Origin: Caldovatus aquaticus
Lineage (GTDB): Bacteria; Pseudomonadota; Alphaproteobacteria; Acetobacterales; Acetobacteraceae
DNA: 48,718 bases
Assembly: GCF_019458025.1 (NCBI RefSeq)
Contig: NZ_JAHZUY010000021.1
Coordinates: 1 to 48,718, forward strand
Direction: 5' to 3'
Part shown: positions 30,557 through 39,889 of the stretch, one piece after another
How positions within the stretch are numbered: position 1 is the stretch's first letter
Layout of the letters: each line of letters opens with the position of its first letter
Translations under genes and position numbers: made by a program
Notes under the pieces: model-generated
What the model was told of the DNA's origin: nothing
Seen by the model: only the letters and a program-made list of their open reading frames with translations
The model's database searches: none

Positions 30557-30612
30557 CTCCTTCGGCTATGGAAACGATCGTATAATATGGACGGGCCGTC
30601 AGCCCGCCGCAA
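30557..30612 (-). promoter_or_regulatory. infC ribosome-binding site and possible internal promoter
   Basis: GAAGGAG at 30557-30563 is the infC Shine-Dalgarno. Upstream is a conspicuously AT-rich spot (TATTATACG on the minus strand, 30579-30587) in a 49-bp gap. TTGCGG (30607-30612) with TATTAT (30582-30587) makes a weak promoter with a long 19-bp spacer that would give infC its own transcript, as in E. coli. Confidence 0.4.
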
Positions 30613-32542
30613 CCTTGAGATCAGGCGGCGTGGCCTCCGCCGCAAGGCGCGCGACGGCGGCCGCGAGCGCGAGCGTCTCCTGCTCGCGCCCCGGCAGGCG
30701 GCGCAGCACCAGGCTCCGCTCCTCCGCCTCCCGCCGCCCGACCACGGCGAGCACCGGCACGCGCTGCGCGATGTGGTCCACCACCTTGCGGTTGATCTTC
30801 TCGTTGCGCAGGTCGAGCTCGACCCGCAGCCCGGCCGCGCGCAGCGCCTCCGCCGCCTCGCGCGCGAAGGGCGCGGCGTCGTCCACGATGCTCGCCACCG
30901 CCACCTGCACCGGGGCGAGCCAGAGCGGGAAGCGCCCGGCGTGCTGCTCGATCAGGATGCCGAGGAAGCGCTCGAAGCTGCCGAGGATGGCACGGTGCAG
31001 CATGACCGGGCGCCGGCGCGTGCCGTCCTCGGCGACGTACTCGGCCCCGAGCCGCTCGGGCAGCACGAAGTCCACCTGCAGCGTGCCGCACTGCCACTCG
31101 CGCCCGATCGCGTCGCGCAGCACGAACTCCAGCTTCGGGCCGTAGAACGCGCCCTCCCCCGGGTTCAGCGCGTAGGCGACGCCGGCGATCCGGCAGGCCT
31201 CCTTGAGCGCCGCCTCCGCCCGGTCCCAGGTGGCGTCGTCGCCGGCCCGCACCGGCGGGCGGTCGGAGAACTTCACCGTGAAGCGGTCGAAGCCGAGGTC
31301 GCGGTAGATCGAGGCCAGCAGGTCCACGAACCGCGCCGTCTCCTCCGCGATCTGGTGCTCCTCGCAGAAGATGTGCGCGTCGTCCTGGGTGAAGGCGCGC
31401 ACGCGCATGATCCCGTGCAGCGCGCCGGAGGGCTCGTAGCGGTGGCAGGAGCCGAACTCCGCCATGCGCAGCGGCAGCTCGCGGTAGGAGCGGACGCGCT
31501 GGTTGAAGATCTGCACGTGGCAGGGGCAGTTCATCGGCTTCAGCGCCAGCGCGCGGTCCTTCTCGTCCTCGTCCTCGACGGTGGCGAGGAACATGTGCTC
31601 GCGGAACTTCTCCCAGTGGCCGGAGGCTTCCCAGAGCCTGCGATCCACGAGCTGCGGGGTCTTCACCTCCTGGTAGCCGGCGGCGTCGAGGCGCCGGCGC
31701 ATGTAGCCCTCCACCGTGCGGTAGAGGCGCCAGCCCTTCGGGTGCCAGAAGACGCTGCCGACCGCCTCCTCCTGCAGGTGGAACAGCTCCATCTCCCTGC
31801 CGATCCGGCGGTGGTCGCGCCGCTCCGCCTCCTCGAGCTGGTGCAGATAGGCCTCGAGCTCCTTCTGGTCGCGCCAGGCGGTGCCGTAGATGCGCCAGAG
31901 CATCGGGTTGCGGTGGTCGCCCCGCCAGTAGGCGCCGGCCACCTTCATCAGCTTGAAGGCGGTGCCGACATCGCCCGTCGTGCGCATGTGCGGGCCGCGG
32001 CAGAGGTCGAGCCACTCGCCCTGGCGGTAGATCGAGATCACCTCGTCGGGCGGCAGGTCGCGGATGATCTCGGCCTTGTAGCGCTCGCCCCTGGCCTCGA
32101 AGTAGCGGATCGCCTCCTCGCGCGGCCATTCCTCGCGCACGAAGGGCGCGTTGCGCGCGACGATCTCGCGCATCTTCGCCTCAATCGCGGGGAAGTCCTC
32201 CGGCGTGAACGGCTCGTCGCGGGCGAAGTCGTAGTAGAAGCCGTTCTCGATCGTCGGGCCGATCGTCACCTGGGTGCCCGGGAACAGCGTCTGCACCGCC
32301 TCGGCCAGCACGTGGGCGGCGTCGTGGCGGATCAGCTCCAGCGCCTCCGGGTCCTTGCGGGTGATGAAGCGGACCGCGGCGTCGCGGTCGAGCGTGGCGG
32401 AGAGGTCCCTCAGCTTGCCGTCCACGCTCATCGCCAGCGCCGCCCTGGCGAGGCCGGGCCCGATCGCGGCGGCGACCTCGGCGCCCGTGACCGGCCCGTC
32501 GAAGCGGCGCACGGATCCGTCGGGCAGGATGATCGCGGGCAT
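30599..32542 (-). CDS. thrS: Threonine-tRNA ligase
   Basis: 647 aa, full-length class II synthetase. N-terminal TGS domain ([20 protein letters not shown]), editing domain with [17 protein letters not shown], catalytic core with the zinc-binding [10 protein letters not shown] and later histidines, and the anticodon-binding domain from [20 protein letters not shown]. Start ATG 32542 (MPAIILPDG) rather than the first Met six codons upstream; GAGGAA precedes it. Directly upstream of infC. Confidence 0.97.
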   Translation of the reverse strand: MPAIILPDGSVRRFDGPVTGAEVAAAIGPGLARAALAMSVDGKLRDLSATLDRDAAVRFITRKDPEALELIRHDAAHVLAEAVQTLFPGTQVTIGPTIENGFYYDFARDEPFTPEDFPAIEAKMREIVARNAPFVREEWPREEAIRYFEARGERYKAEIIRDLPPDEVISIYRQGEWLDLCRGPHMRTTGDVGTAFKLMKVAGAYWRGDHRNPMLWRIYGTAWRDQKELEAYLHQLEEAERRDHRRIGREMELFHLQEEAVGSVFWHPKGWRLYRTVEGYMRRRLDAAGYQEVKTPQLVDRRLWEASGHWEKFREHMFLATVEDEDEKDRALALKPMNCPCHVQIFNQRVRSYRELPLRMAEFGSCHRYEPSGALHGIMRVRAFTQDDAHIFCEEHQIAEETARFVDLLASIYRDLGFDRFTVKFSDRPPVRAGDDATWDRAEAALKEACRIAGVAYALNPGEGAFYGPKLEFVLRDAIGREWQCGTLQVDFVLPERLGAEYVAEDGTRRRPVMLHRAILGSFERFLGILIEQHAGRFPLWLAPVQVAVASIVDDAAPFAREAAEALRAAGLRVELDLRNEKINRKVVDHIAQRVPVLAVVGRREAEERSLVLRRLPGREQETLALAAAVARLAAEATPPDLKVAAG

Positions 32543-32642
32543 CGGGCGGGAATTCCTCAAGGTCCGGACAGGGTGGGCGGCGCCCGCGGGCCGGGCGGGA
32601 CGGCCGCGGGCGGCCGGACCATGGGCACCCGGCCCCGCCCGG

Positions 32643-33638
32643 TCAAGGCACCGGGGGCGTCCCGCCCGCCGCGGCCTCCTCGCCGCGCGCCCCCGCCGCC
32701 AGCCCGGCCAGGGCCGCCGCCACCTGCCGCGGCTCGAGCGCCGCCAGCGGCACGTGCCGCAGCACCTCCACGTGCGGGCCGCAGGGGGCGCAGAGCGCGG
32801 GGTCGCTGTCCTCGCCGAACAGCGCGAGCGTCGGGCAGCCGCACATCGCCACCAGGTGCGTCGGCCCGGTGTCGTTGCCGACCGCGAGCGCCGCCCGCCG
32901 CGCCAGCGCCCCGAGATCGGCGAAGCCGGTGCGGCCCGTCAGGTCCACCGTCCCCGGCGCGCGCGCCCGGATCGCCGCGGCGAGCGGCGCCTCCGCCGGC
33001 CCGCCGACGACGACGGCGGGCAGGTCGAGCAGCGCCGCCAGCGCGCCGTAGCGTTCCGCCGGCCAGCGCTTGGCCGGCCGGCCGGGCGAGGCGCCGGGGA
33101 TCAGCAGCGCGAAGCGCGGCGGCAGCGGGCCGAGGCGCGCGAGGTCGGCGTCGAGCCACGACAGGTCCGGGGGGGGAAACTCCGCGATCCCCGCCATCTC
33201 CAGCTGCTCGCGCTGGCGCTCCAGCGTGTGCATGGCGTCGCGCCGGGGATTGGCGTGGGGGTGGGAGCAGCCGCGCGCGATCCCGGACCAGCCCGCCGCC
33301 CGCCCGACGAACCAGCGGTAGCGCGAGGAGCGCGCCGAGGTCTGCAGGTCATAGACGAAGTCGAAGCGCGCCGCGCGCAGCCGCCGCGCCAGGCGCCACA
33401 GCCCGGCGAGGTCGCCCCAGGCCGGACGCCCGTCGGTCCAGACCTCGTCGAACCAGGGGCTGCGGCGCGCCAGCTCGGCGTAGGGCGGCGTGGTCAGCAG
33501 GGTGATGCGCGCCGCCCGGTGGCGGGCGCGGATCGCGGCGAAGGGACCGAAGGCCTGGGCGAAGTCGCCGAGCGCGGCGAGCTTGATGACCAGGACGCGC
33601 CGGGCCTCGGCGGGCGCGGGGGGAAGAGGCGGGCTCAC
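32643..33638 (-). CDS. Family-9 glycosyltransferase (heptosyltransferase-like)
   Basis: 331 aa. GT9/GT-B fold: [20 protein letters not shown] at the start (the LxALGD motif of ADP-heptose:LPS transferases), [18 protein letters not shown], then the C-domain nucleotide region [20 protein letters not shown] and [19 protein letters not shown] (the D-T-G-P-x-H motif). Start GTG 33638 overlaps the stop of the GT4 gene (GTGA). Together with that gene it likely builds a lipopolysaccharide core or similar glycan; donor and acceptor are not deducible. Confidence 0.9.
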   Translation of the reverse strand: MSPPLPPAPAEARRVLVIKLAALGDFAQAFGPFAAIRARHRAARITLLTTPPYAELARRSPWFDEVWTDGRPAWGDLAGLWRLARRLRAARFDFVYDLQTSARSSRYRWFVGRAAGWSGIARGCSHPHANPRRDAMHTLERQREQLEMAGIAEFPPPDLSWLDADLARLGPLPPRFALLIPGASPGRPAKRWPAERYGALAALLDLPAVVVGGPAEAPLAAAIRARAPGTVDLTGRTGFADLGALARRAALAVGNDTGPTHLVAMCGCPTLALFGEDSDPALCAPCGPHVEVLRHVPLAALEPRQVAAALAGLAAGARGEEAAAGGTPPVP

Positions 33639-34789
33639 AGCAGCTCGCGATAGACGGCGAGGGTGGCGCGCTGCATCGCCTCGGTGGTGTAGCCGCCCTC
33701 CACCACCGCCCGGCGCGCCCGCGCCCCCATCGCCGCCCGCGCCTCGGGCGGCAGGGCGAGGGCGCGGGCGAGCGCCGCCGCCAGCGCCGCCGCATCGCCG
33801 GGCGGGACGCGCCAGCCGGTCTCGCCCTCGGCCACCGTCTCGCGCGCCGCGCCATGGTCGGTGGCGATCACCGGCCGGCCCATCGCCTGGGCCTCGATCA
33901 CGGTGCGGCCGAAGGCCTCGGGGTCGGTCGAGGCGTTCACCGCCACGTCGCAGAGCAGCAGCGCCGCGGCCATGTCCTCGCAGGGGCCCACCAGGCGCAC
34001 CCGCCGGCCGAGGCCGCGCGCCGCGATCAGCGATTCGAGCTCGGCGCGGAAGCCGGAACGGCCCTCCGCCCCGCCGACGAGGAGGGCGATCGCCTCCCCG
34101 GGCAGCCGGGCCATCGCCTCGACCAGCACCGCCTGGCCCTTCCAGCGCGTGATCCGGCCAGGGAGCATCACCACCGGCGGGGCGCCGGCGCCGGGGCCCG
34201 GCAGGCCCCAGGCGGCGCGCAGCGCGGCGAGGCGCTGCGGCGCCACCGCCGCCGGATCGAAGGCGCGCAGGTCCACGCCGCGCGGGATCACCCGGATGCG
34301 CGCCGGATCGGTGCGGTGGCGCTCGGCGATCAGCCCGGCGATGAAGCGGCTGATCGCGATCACCCGCTCGCCGCGCGCCATGACGGAGTTGTAGAACCGC
34401 TTGCCGGGGAAGCCCTCGTTGTAGGCGCCGTGATAGGTGGTGACGAGGCGCGCCCCGCTGCGCCGCGCGGCGAGCAGCGCCGACCAGGCGGGGGCGCGGG
34501 AGCGGGCGTGGATCACCGCCACCCCTTCGCGGCGCGCGAGGTCCGCGAGGGCCTTCGCGTTGCGCCACAGCGCCGGCGGCGTGCGGCGGTCGAGCGGCAG
34601 CGGGAAATGCCGGGCGCCGAGGCGTTCCAGCGCCGCGACCAGCGGCCCGCCGGCGGAGGCGACCAGGGCGCGGAATCCGGCGCCGACCAGCGCCTCGGCG
34701 ATCTCGAGCGTGCCGCGCTCGACCCCCCCGGAGACCAGGGCGGGCAGGACCTGCAGCACGGCGGGGGCAGGCGCGCGATCCGGGGACAC
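33635..34789 (-). CDS. Family-4 glycosyltransferase
   Basis: 384-aa GT-B enzyme of the GT4 family. N-domain with LQVLPALVSGGVERGTLEIA, HARSRAPAWSALLAARRSG and LVTTYHGAYNEGFPGKRFYN; C-domain with RVIPRGVDLRAFDP, MLPGRITRWKGQAVLVEAMA, and the E-x7-E region DPEAFGRTVIEAQAMGRPVI. The wording is close to lipopolysaccharide core glycosyltransferases of Rhodospirillales. The GTG start is the first in frame before the N-domain; no ATG is available. Coupled to the GT9 gene by a GTGA overlap. Confidence 0.9.
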   Translation of the reverse strand: MSPDRAPAPAVLQVLPALVSGGVERGTLEIAEALVGAGFRALVASAGGPLVAALERLGARHFPLPLDRRTPPALWRNAKALADLARREGVAVIHARSRAPAWSALLAARRSGARLVTTYHGAYNEGFPGKRFYNSVMARGERVIAISRFIAGLIAERHRTDPARIRVIPRGVDLRAFDPAAVAPQRLAALRAAWGLPGPGAGAPPVVMLPGRITRWKGQAVLVEAMARLPGEAIALLVGGAEGRSGFRAELESLIAARGLGRRVRLVGPCEDMAAALLLCDVAVNASTDPEAFGRTVIEAQAMGRPVIATDHGAARETVAEGETGWRVPPGDAAALAAALARALALPPEARAAMGARARRAVVEGGYTTEAMQRATLAVYRELL

Positions 34790-35079
34790 CGGCGCGGTGG
34801 TTAGCGGCGGCGGGAAACCCGGTCCAGGGGCCGGCGCCCCGCGGCGGCGCGCCAGACACGACGCCCGACGCCGGTCCGGCGGACCGGAGCGAACGGGCGG
34901 CCGAGGAAGGCCCCGTCCCCTCCTCGTCGCGGGGGACGCGCCGCAGCGGAACGCGGACGGCCGGGGATCGGCCCGACAGACCGCGAGCCGGGGCCGCCGC
35001 GGCGGGCGCGGCCCGGCCCGCGAGCGCGGCTCCAGCCGCGGCCGGACGCGCCTGCGCGAACCAGGCGCCGCCGGGCGGG
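34790..35079. other. Gap of about 290 bp
   Basis: Between the GT4 start and the ferredoxin remnant. No feature recognised. It may hold the promoter for the two glycosyltransferases. Confidence 0.4.
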
Positions 35080-35256
35080 CACGCCTGGCGCGCCGCGGCC
35101 TCGCGGATCGCGGCGCGGATGGCGCGCGCGCAGCCGCCGCAGCGGGCGCGGATCGCGGCAGGCGTCGTGGACCGCCTTCGGGCGGCGGGCGCCCTCCGCG
35201 ATCGCCGCGGCGATCCGCCGCTCGGTCAGGCCGTGGCAGAGGCAGACCTCCCTCGC
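35080..35256 (-). pseudogene. Bacterioferritin-associated ferredoxin remnant (no start, frameshifted)
   Basis: The first half reads EVCLCHGLTERRIAAAIAEG and continues RRPKAVHDAC; the second half, in another frame, reads RARCGGCARAIRAAIREAAA. Together these are the two cysteine pairs (C-x-C and C-x2-C) and helices of Bfd, the [2Fe-2S] protein that releases iron from bacterioferritin. Between the last Cys of part one and the CGGC there are 16 nt where 15 are expected, so one extra base shifts the frame. No ATG, GTG or TTG precedes VCLCH at the normal distance. It follows the iron-binding protein gene directly on the same strand. Confidence 0.75.
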
Positions 35257-35276
35257 GCCGCCCCCCGGCCCTTGCC

Positions 35277-36332
35277 TCAGCGCCAGCCCGCGCGCTGGAT
35301 GATCTGCAGCGCCTCGGCCGCCCGTGCGGCGCCGCCCGCGGCGTCGAGCGGCTCGGCGCGGAAGCGGCCCATCGCGGCGAGGGCGGGGTGCAGGGGGGCG
35401 TCCGCGACCGCCGGGTACTCCATGTTGCCGAGGGCGAACAGCTCCTGCGCCCTGGGGCCGGTGAGGTATTCGAGGAAGCGCACCGCCTCCGCGCGATGCG
35501 GCGCGGTGCGCACCAGCGCAGCGCCGGAGATGTTCACGTGCGTCCCGCGGTCGCCCGGCGCCTGGTTGGGGAAGATCACGCCGATGCGGCGGAACAGCGC
35601 CTGGTCCTCGGGCTTCTCCGACCGGCCGTACTGGCCGAGGTAGTAGGTGTTGGCGATGGCGATCCGGCACTGGCCCGCGGGGATGGCGCGGAACTGGTCG
35701 CGGTCGCCGCCCTGCGGCGGGCGCGCCATGTTGGCGACGAGCCCGCGCGCCCATTCCTCGGTCCGCTCCGGCCCGTTCGCGGCGAGGATCGAGGCGACGA
35801 GGCCGACGTTGTAGGGGTGGCTGCCCGAGCGGACGCAGATCTGGCCGCGGAAGCGCGGATCGGCGAGGTCCTCGTAGCGCGCGAGCCCCTCCGGGGCGCC
35901 GCGCTCGCGGTCGTACATGATCGCCCGGGCGCGCTGCGAGACGGCGAACCAGTGCCCGTCCGGGTCGCGCAGCGCGGCCGGCACGCGCTCGGCGATCAGG
36001 GCGGAGCCGTGCGGGGCGGTGAGGCCGGCCTCCTTGGCGCGGGCGAGACGGGCGGCGTCCACCGTGATCAGCACGTCGGCCGGGCTGTTGCGGCCCTCGG
36101 ACCGGATGCGGGCGATGAGCTGGTCGGCGTCGCCCTCGATCAGCCGGACGCGGATGCCGGTCTCGCGGGTGAAGGCCTCGTAGAGCTGGCGGTCGGTGTC
36201 GTAGTGGCGGGCGGAATAGACGGCGACCTCGCCGCCGCCCCCCTGCTGCGCGCGCCCTGCGGCGGCCGGCACCAGCGCCGCCGTGGCGCCGATCGCGGCA
36301 AGCAGAACCAGGCGGCGGCGGTCGAGGCGCAT
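35277..36332 (-). CDS. Iron(III) ABC transporter substrate-binding protein (FutA/FbpA-like)
   Basis: 351 aa. Signal peptide residues 1-28 (MRLDRRRLVLLAAIGATAAL through GRA). Mature protein begins with EVAVYSARHYDTDRQLYEAF and holds RIRLIEGD-type motifs (RVRLIEGDADQLIARIRSEG), SQRARAIMYDRER, and IANTYYLGQYGRSEKPEDQ with the paired tyrosines that bind ferric iron in this family. ATG 36332 follows AAAGGGGG; an upstream ATG lies inside the operator region. No permease or ATPase gene is adjacent, so the transporter must be encoded elsewhere. Behind a Fur-like double operator. Confidence 0.93.
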   Translation of the reverse strand: MRLDRRRLVLLAAIGATAALVPAAAGRAQQGGGGEVAVYSARHYDTDRQLYEAFTRETGIRVRLIEGDADQLIARIRSEGRNSPADVLITVDAARLARAKEAGLTAPHGSALIAERVPAALRDPDGHWFAVSQRARAIMYDRERGAPEGLARYEDLADPRFRGQICVRSGSHPYNVGLVASILAANGPERTEEWARGLVANMARPPQGGDRDQFRAIPAGQCRIAIANTYYLGQYGRSEKPEDQALFRRIGVIFPNQAPGDRGTHVNISGAALVRTAPHRAEAVRFLEYLTGPRAQELFALGNMEYPAVADAPLHPALAAMGRFRAEPLDAAGGAARAAEALQIIQRAGWR

Positions 36333-36347
36333 CGCGGAACCCCCTTT

Positions 36348-36397
36348 GTTGCGATTGATTCGCAAATACCCTAACCGAGTTGCGAGCCGTTCGCAAC
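36348..36397 (-). promoter_or_regulatory. Iron-gene promoter with two Fur-like dyads
   Basis: Promoter on the minus strand: TTGCGA (36391-36396), 17-bp spacer, TAGGGT (36368-36373). Two near-identical 19-bp dyads flank it: GTTGCGA-N5-TCGCAAC (36379-36397, perfect, covering the -35) and GTTGCGA-N5-TCGCAAA (36348-36366, one mismatch, just after the -10). The TTGCGA/TCGCAA half-sites resemble alphaproteobacterial Fur/Mur operators; binding would block transcription when iron is plentiful. Confidence 0.7.
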
Positions 36398-37421
36398 TGC
36401 GTCCCGCGCCACCCCGCCCCGCGCCCGGGACAGGGCCGGGCCGGACCGCGCTCCGCCCGGCGGCGGGCGCCGCCGCGTCCGCGCGGGGCGCCGCCGGTCA
36501 GCGCAGCGCGGAGGGAACGGAACCGCCCCGCGGCGCGCGGCACGCGCCGAGACGCGCCCGTCACCGCCCGACCGCGCGGAAACCCGCCCCCAGGCACCAG
36601 CGGAACAGGCCGGCGCCTGCCGCGCCGGCAGCAGGAAGGCGGGCGACTCGCCGCGCGCCGCGCCGGGCGGCAGCGCACGCACCGTCTCCCCGGCCTCCGC
36701 GACGCCGGGATCGGCGAGCCGGGACCGCGGCGCGGCCCGGCGGGCGCGCACCCGGCCCGCGCGCGACGCCACGACCGGCGTCCCGGCCGCCAGCGCCCCG
36801 CGCGGCGCAGCAGGCGGGGGTGGCCGCGCCCCGGGCGAGGCAGCGCCGCGCACACCGCGCAGTCCGCCGCGGCCGGCGGTCCTGTGTCCCGGCCCGGCGG
36901 CGCGCCCGCCGGCCGCCCAGGACGACATCGGCCCCCGCCCCGCGACGCCGGGCGCCGCGTGGGGCGCGAGGACGTGCAGGGGAAACCGCCTCGCGGCAGC
37001 CGGACGCCGCGCGCCCGGTCGCGCACCGCCCGAATCGGCCGCCGCCCGATGCCGCGGCCCCACGCCGCCGGCCGGCGGCGGTCGGGCCAACGGCGCGGAT
37101 CGGATCGCGCTCGCCGAGGACATCGAAGCCGCGGATCCGGCCCGTGCCGGCCGCCTCGGCGACCGCGCCGAACGCCGCGGGATGGCGGAGGACGCCGCCG
37201 AGGCGGCGCAGCCTCGGTCGCCGGGAAGACCGGCGCGACGCCATGGCGTTCGCTGGTCTCCCGGAACGCCTCGCCGCGGAGGCGGCCGCCCTTCTCCGCC
37301 TCCGCCTCCGGCGCCGGCCGGATCGCGACCTCCCTCGCCGTCGCCTTCCGCTCCGGACATCCCCGCCGGTCCGGCCGCCGCGCGCCACGGAATTCCCCCG
37401 GTCGGCCGGGGGCGACGGCTC
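36398..37421. other. 1-kb gap with scattered decayed coding traces
   Basis: No intact gene. Minus-strand frames contain separated protein-like pieces: GALAAGTPVVASRAG with RLADPGVAEAGETVRALPPG at about 36620-36800, like the end of a GT4 glycosyltransferase, and LGGVLRHPAAFGAVAEAAGT with GRIRGFDVLGERDPIRAVGP at about 37080-37210, unidentified. They are in different frames, suggesting one or more dead genes. Confidence 0.3.
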
Positions 37422-38204
37422 CTACTCCAGCCCGCGCAGGAATTTCGCCCGCGCCGTCGCGCCCGCCATCAGGAAGGCATGGTCGTTGCCCGAGAGGACG
37501 AAGCGCGCGCCGAGGCCGATGTAGTCCCGCGCCGTCGTCTCGTCGTACACGCCGCCCATGCCGAGCGTCTTGCCGTGCTTCGCACAGGCCGCCGCCACCC
37601 GCTCGTACGCCCGCCGCACGTCCGGGTGCGCGATCTGGCCGGAGATGCCCATCGTCGCGGTGAGGTCGGAGGTGCCGATCAGCAGCACGTCCACCCCCGG
37701 CACGGCGGCGATCGCCTCGGCGTTCTCCACCGCCCGCGGCGTCTCGATCATCACCGCGACCAGCACCGCCTCGTTCAGCTCCCGCTGCGCCTCGGCGTTG
37801 CCCGGCGCGAGGTAGCCGTACTGCGCCGGCGCCCCGCCCCAGGAGCGGTGGCCGATGGGCGGGTAGCGGTAGGCGTCGGCGACCGCCTGCGCCTCCGCCG
37901 CCGTGTCCACATGCGGCACGACCACGCCCAGCGCGCCGTTGTCGAGGCAGCGCGTGCCCTCGAACAGCGCGTCCTTGCAGACCCGCACGATCGGCGTCAC
38001 GCCCTGGCCGAGCGCGGCGATCGCGATGCGCGTGGCGTCGTCCACGCTCATCGCGCCGTGCTCCATGTCGATGAACAGCCAGTCGTAGCCGGCGGCGGCG
38101 GCGATCATGCCGGTGGCGGGGCCGCGCAGGTGGTTCACCCCGAAGCCGAGGGCGAGCTCGTTCCGGGCGAGCTTCTGCTTGGCGCGGTTGGGGACGAGCG
38201 GCAT
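37422..38204 (-). CDS. HpcH/HpaI-family class II aldolase
   Basis: 260-aa metal-dependent TIM-barrel aldolase, cleaving or forming 4-hydroxy-2-oxo acids. Motifs: YDWLFIDMEHGAMSVDDATR, NGALGVVVPHVDTAAEAQAV, RSWGGAPAQYGYLAPG, the metal ligand region AVMIETPRAVENAEAIAAVP, and GVDVLLIGTSDLTATMG with the second metal ligand Asp. Start ATG follows GGAGGAGG. The substrate (4-hydroxy-2-oxo-heptanedioate, 2-keto-3-deoxy sugar acids or other) cannot be decided and no pathway genes are adjacent. Downstream of the ligase gene on the same strand. Confidence 0.92.
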   Translation of the reverse strand: MPLVPNRAKQKLARNELALGFGVNHLRGPATGMIAAAAGYDWLFIDMEHGAMSVDDATRIAIAALGQGVTPIVRVCKDALFEGTRCLDNGALGVVVPHVDTAAEAQAVADAYRYPPIGHRSWGGAPAQYGYLAPGNAEAQRELNEAVLVAVMIETPRAVENAEAIAAVPGVDVLLIGTSDLTATMGISGQIAHPDVRRAYERVAAACAKHGKTLGMGGVYDETTARDYIGLGARFVLSGNDHAFLMAGATARAKFLRGLE

Positions 38205-38263
38205 GGCGGGCGCCTCCTCCGGGATCGCTGGGCGCGCCAGCGCACCATGCGCGCCGCCCGGGG

Positions 38264-39889
38264 TCAATCCGCCGCCGTCCCCGCCGGCGCCGCGCCATCC
38301 CCGGCGAGCGCCAGCAGCGCCTCCAGCCGGTCCGCCTCCTCCGCCGGCTTGTCGCGGCGGACGCGCAGGATGCGGGGGGCGCGCAGCACCACGCCCGCCT
38401 TGTGCCGCGCCGAGCGCTGCACGGCGTCGAAGGCCACCTCCAGCACCAGCGCCTTCTCCACCTCCCGCACCGGGCCGAAGCGCGCCACGGTGTGGGCGCG
38501 GATCCAGCGCTCGAGCCACAGCCGCTCCTCGTCCGTGCCGCCGGGATGCGCCTTGCCCACCGGCACCAGCTCCTCGCCGCCGCGCCCGTCCGGGCGCCAC
38601 AGGCCGAAGGTGCAGTCGCCGAAGCCGCCCGGCGCCCCCGCGCCGCCGCGCCCGGCGTACATCAGCACGGCGTCCACCGCGCGCGGCGCGCGCTTCCACT
38701 TCCACCACAGCCCCTTCACCCGCCCCGCCACATAGGGGCTGTCGGCGCGCTTCAGCATCAGCCCCTCGATCGCGGGGTCCCGCGCCCCCGCGCGCAGCGC
38801 CGCGAGCTGCGCGACCGAGGCGAAGGCGATCTGCGGCGAGAGGTCCATCCGCGCCGGCCGCACGCGCGCGATCCAGGCCTCGAGCCGCGCGCGGCGCGCA
38901 TCGAAGGGCAGCGCGCGCAGGTCCTGCGCGCCGTCGAACAGCAGGTCGTAGAGCCGCACCCCCACCGGGCAGTCGCGCCGCAGCTTCGGCCCGGCGGTCC
39001 TGCGGTTCAGCCGCCGCTGCAGGTCGGCGAAGGGCGCGGCCTCGCCGCCGTCGCGGAGCGCCAGCAGCTCGCCGTCGAGCGTGGCGTGGAAGTCCATCGC
39101 CGCCACGATCTCCGGGAAGGCGGCGGAGATGTCCTCGCCGTCGCGGCGCCAGATCCGCCGTCCGCCGGGGCCGGCGCAGAGCTGGACGCGGAGGCCGTCC
39201 CACTTCCACTCGGCGCGCCACTCCTCCGGCCGCAGCGCGGCGAGGTCGCCCTCCGCCAGCGGATGGGCGAGCATCAGCGGACGGAACACCGGCGCCTCGC
39301 CCGGATCGGGCCGCTCGCCCCCGCCCTCCAGCCAGCGGAACAGCGGCCGGTAGGGGGGCGCGACGCCGTGCCAGACCTCCTCGATCGCCTCGACCGGCCT
39401 GCCCGACCACGCGGCGAGGGCGAGACGCGCGAGCCGGCCGGAGACGCCGGCGCGCAGGCCGCCGGCGACCAGCCCGAGCAGCGCAAGGCGCCCCTCGGCG
39501 TCGAGCGCATCGAGCCAGCCCGCGACCAGCGCCGGCAGCTCCGCCCCCGGCGTGCGCGCAAGCCCCTCCGCCACCGCGGAGAGGGCGGGCGGCGGGGCGT
39601 CGCCCCCGGCGCGCCGCGGCCAGGCCAGGGCGACGGTCTCGGCGAGGTCGCCGACGTAGTCGCGGCAGAGCGCCAGCAGCACCGGGTCGAGCCGCGCGGC
39701 GGCGAGCTCGTGCAGCAGCGCGGGCCGCGCGGGGGCGAAGGGGAGCGCCCCGGTCAGCGCGGCGAGGCCGAGGCCGCGCTCGGGGTCCGGCTGCTCCGCG
39801 AACCAGCGCCCGAGCAGGGCGATCCTGCCGTCGCGGCCCGGCGTGAACGCCAGGCGCTCGAGCAGCGCCGCGAAGGCCGGAAGGCTCAC
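38264..39889 (-). CDS. ATP-dependent DNA ligase, ligase/exonuclease/Lhr cluster type
   Basis: 541 aa. Residues 1-200 are the helical DNA-binding domain (LPAFAALLERLAFTPGRDGR). The adenylation domain has the nucleotidyl lysine in AEWKWDGLRVQLCAG; DGEDISAAFPEIVAAM and LDGELLAL follow, with later motifs IEGLMLKRADSPY and VKGLWWKWKR, then an OB-fold with GDCTFGLW and AFDAVQRSARHKAGV. It is the ligase of the 'cisplatin damage response' set. Start GTG 39889 overlaps the exonuclease stop (GTGA). With the partner exonuclease, Lhr helicase and phosphoesterase nearby it is expected to act in repair of damaged DNA ends. Confidence 0.94.
   Translation of the reverse strand: MSLPAFAALLERLAFTPGRDGRIALLGRWFAEQPDPERGLGLAALTGALPFAPARPALLHELAAARLDPVLLALCRDYVGDLAETVALAWPRRAGGDAPPPALSAVAEGLARTPGAELPALVAGWLDALDAEGRLALLGLVAGGLRAGVSGRLARLALAAWSGRPVEAIEEVWHGVAPPYRPLFRWLEGGGERPDPGEAPVFRPLMLAHPLAEGDLAALRPEEWRAEWKWDGLRVQLCAGPGGRRIWRRDGEDISAAFPEIVAAMDFHATLDGELLALRDGGEAAPFADLQRRLNRRTAGPKLRRDCPVGVRLYDLLFDGAQDLRALPFDARRARLEAWIARVRPARMDLSPQIAFASVAQLAALRAGARDPAIEGLMLKRADSPYVAGRVKGLWWKWKRAPRAVDAVLMYAGRGGAGAPGGFGDCTFGLWRPDGRGGEELVPVGKAHPGGTDEERLWLERWIRAHTVARFGPVREVEKALVLEVAFDAVQRSARHKAGVVLRAPRILRVRRDKPAEEADRLEALLALAGDGAAPAGTAAD

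Noticed and set aside
34801-38298. 1165-codon minus frame over the iron-binding protein and aldolase region
   Set aside because: Out of frame with the real genes; only the short ferredoxin half inside it looks like protein and that is called separately.
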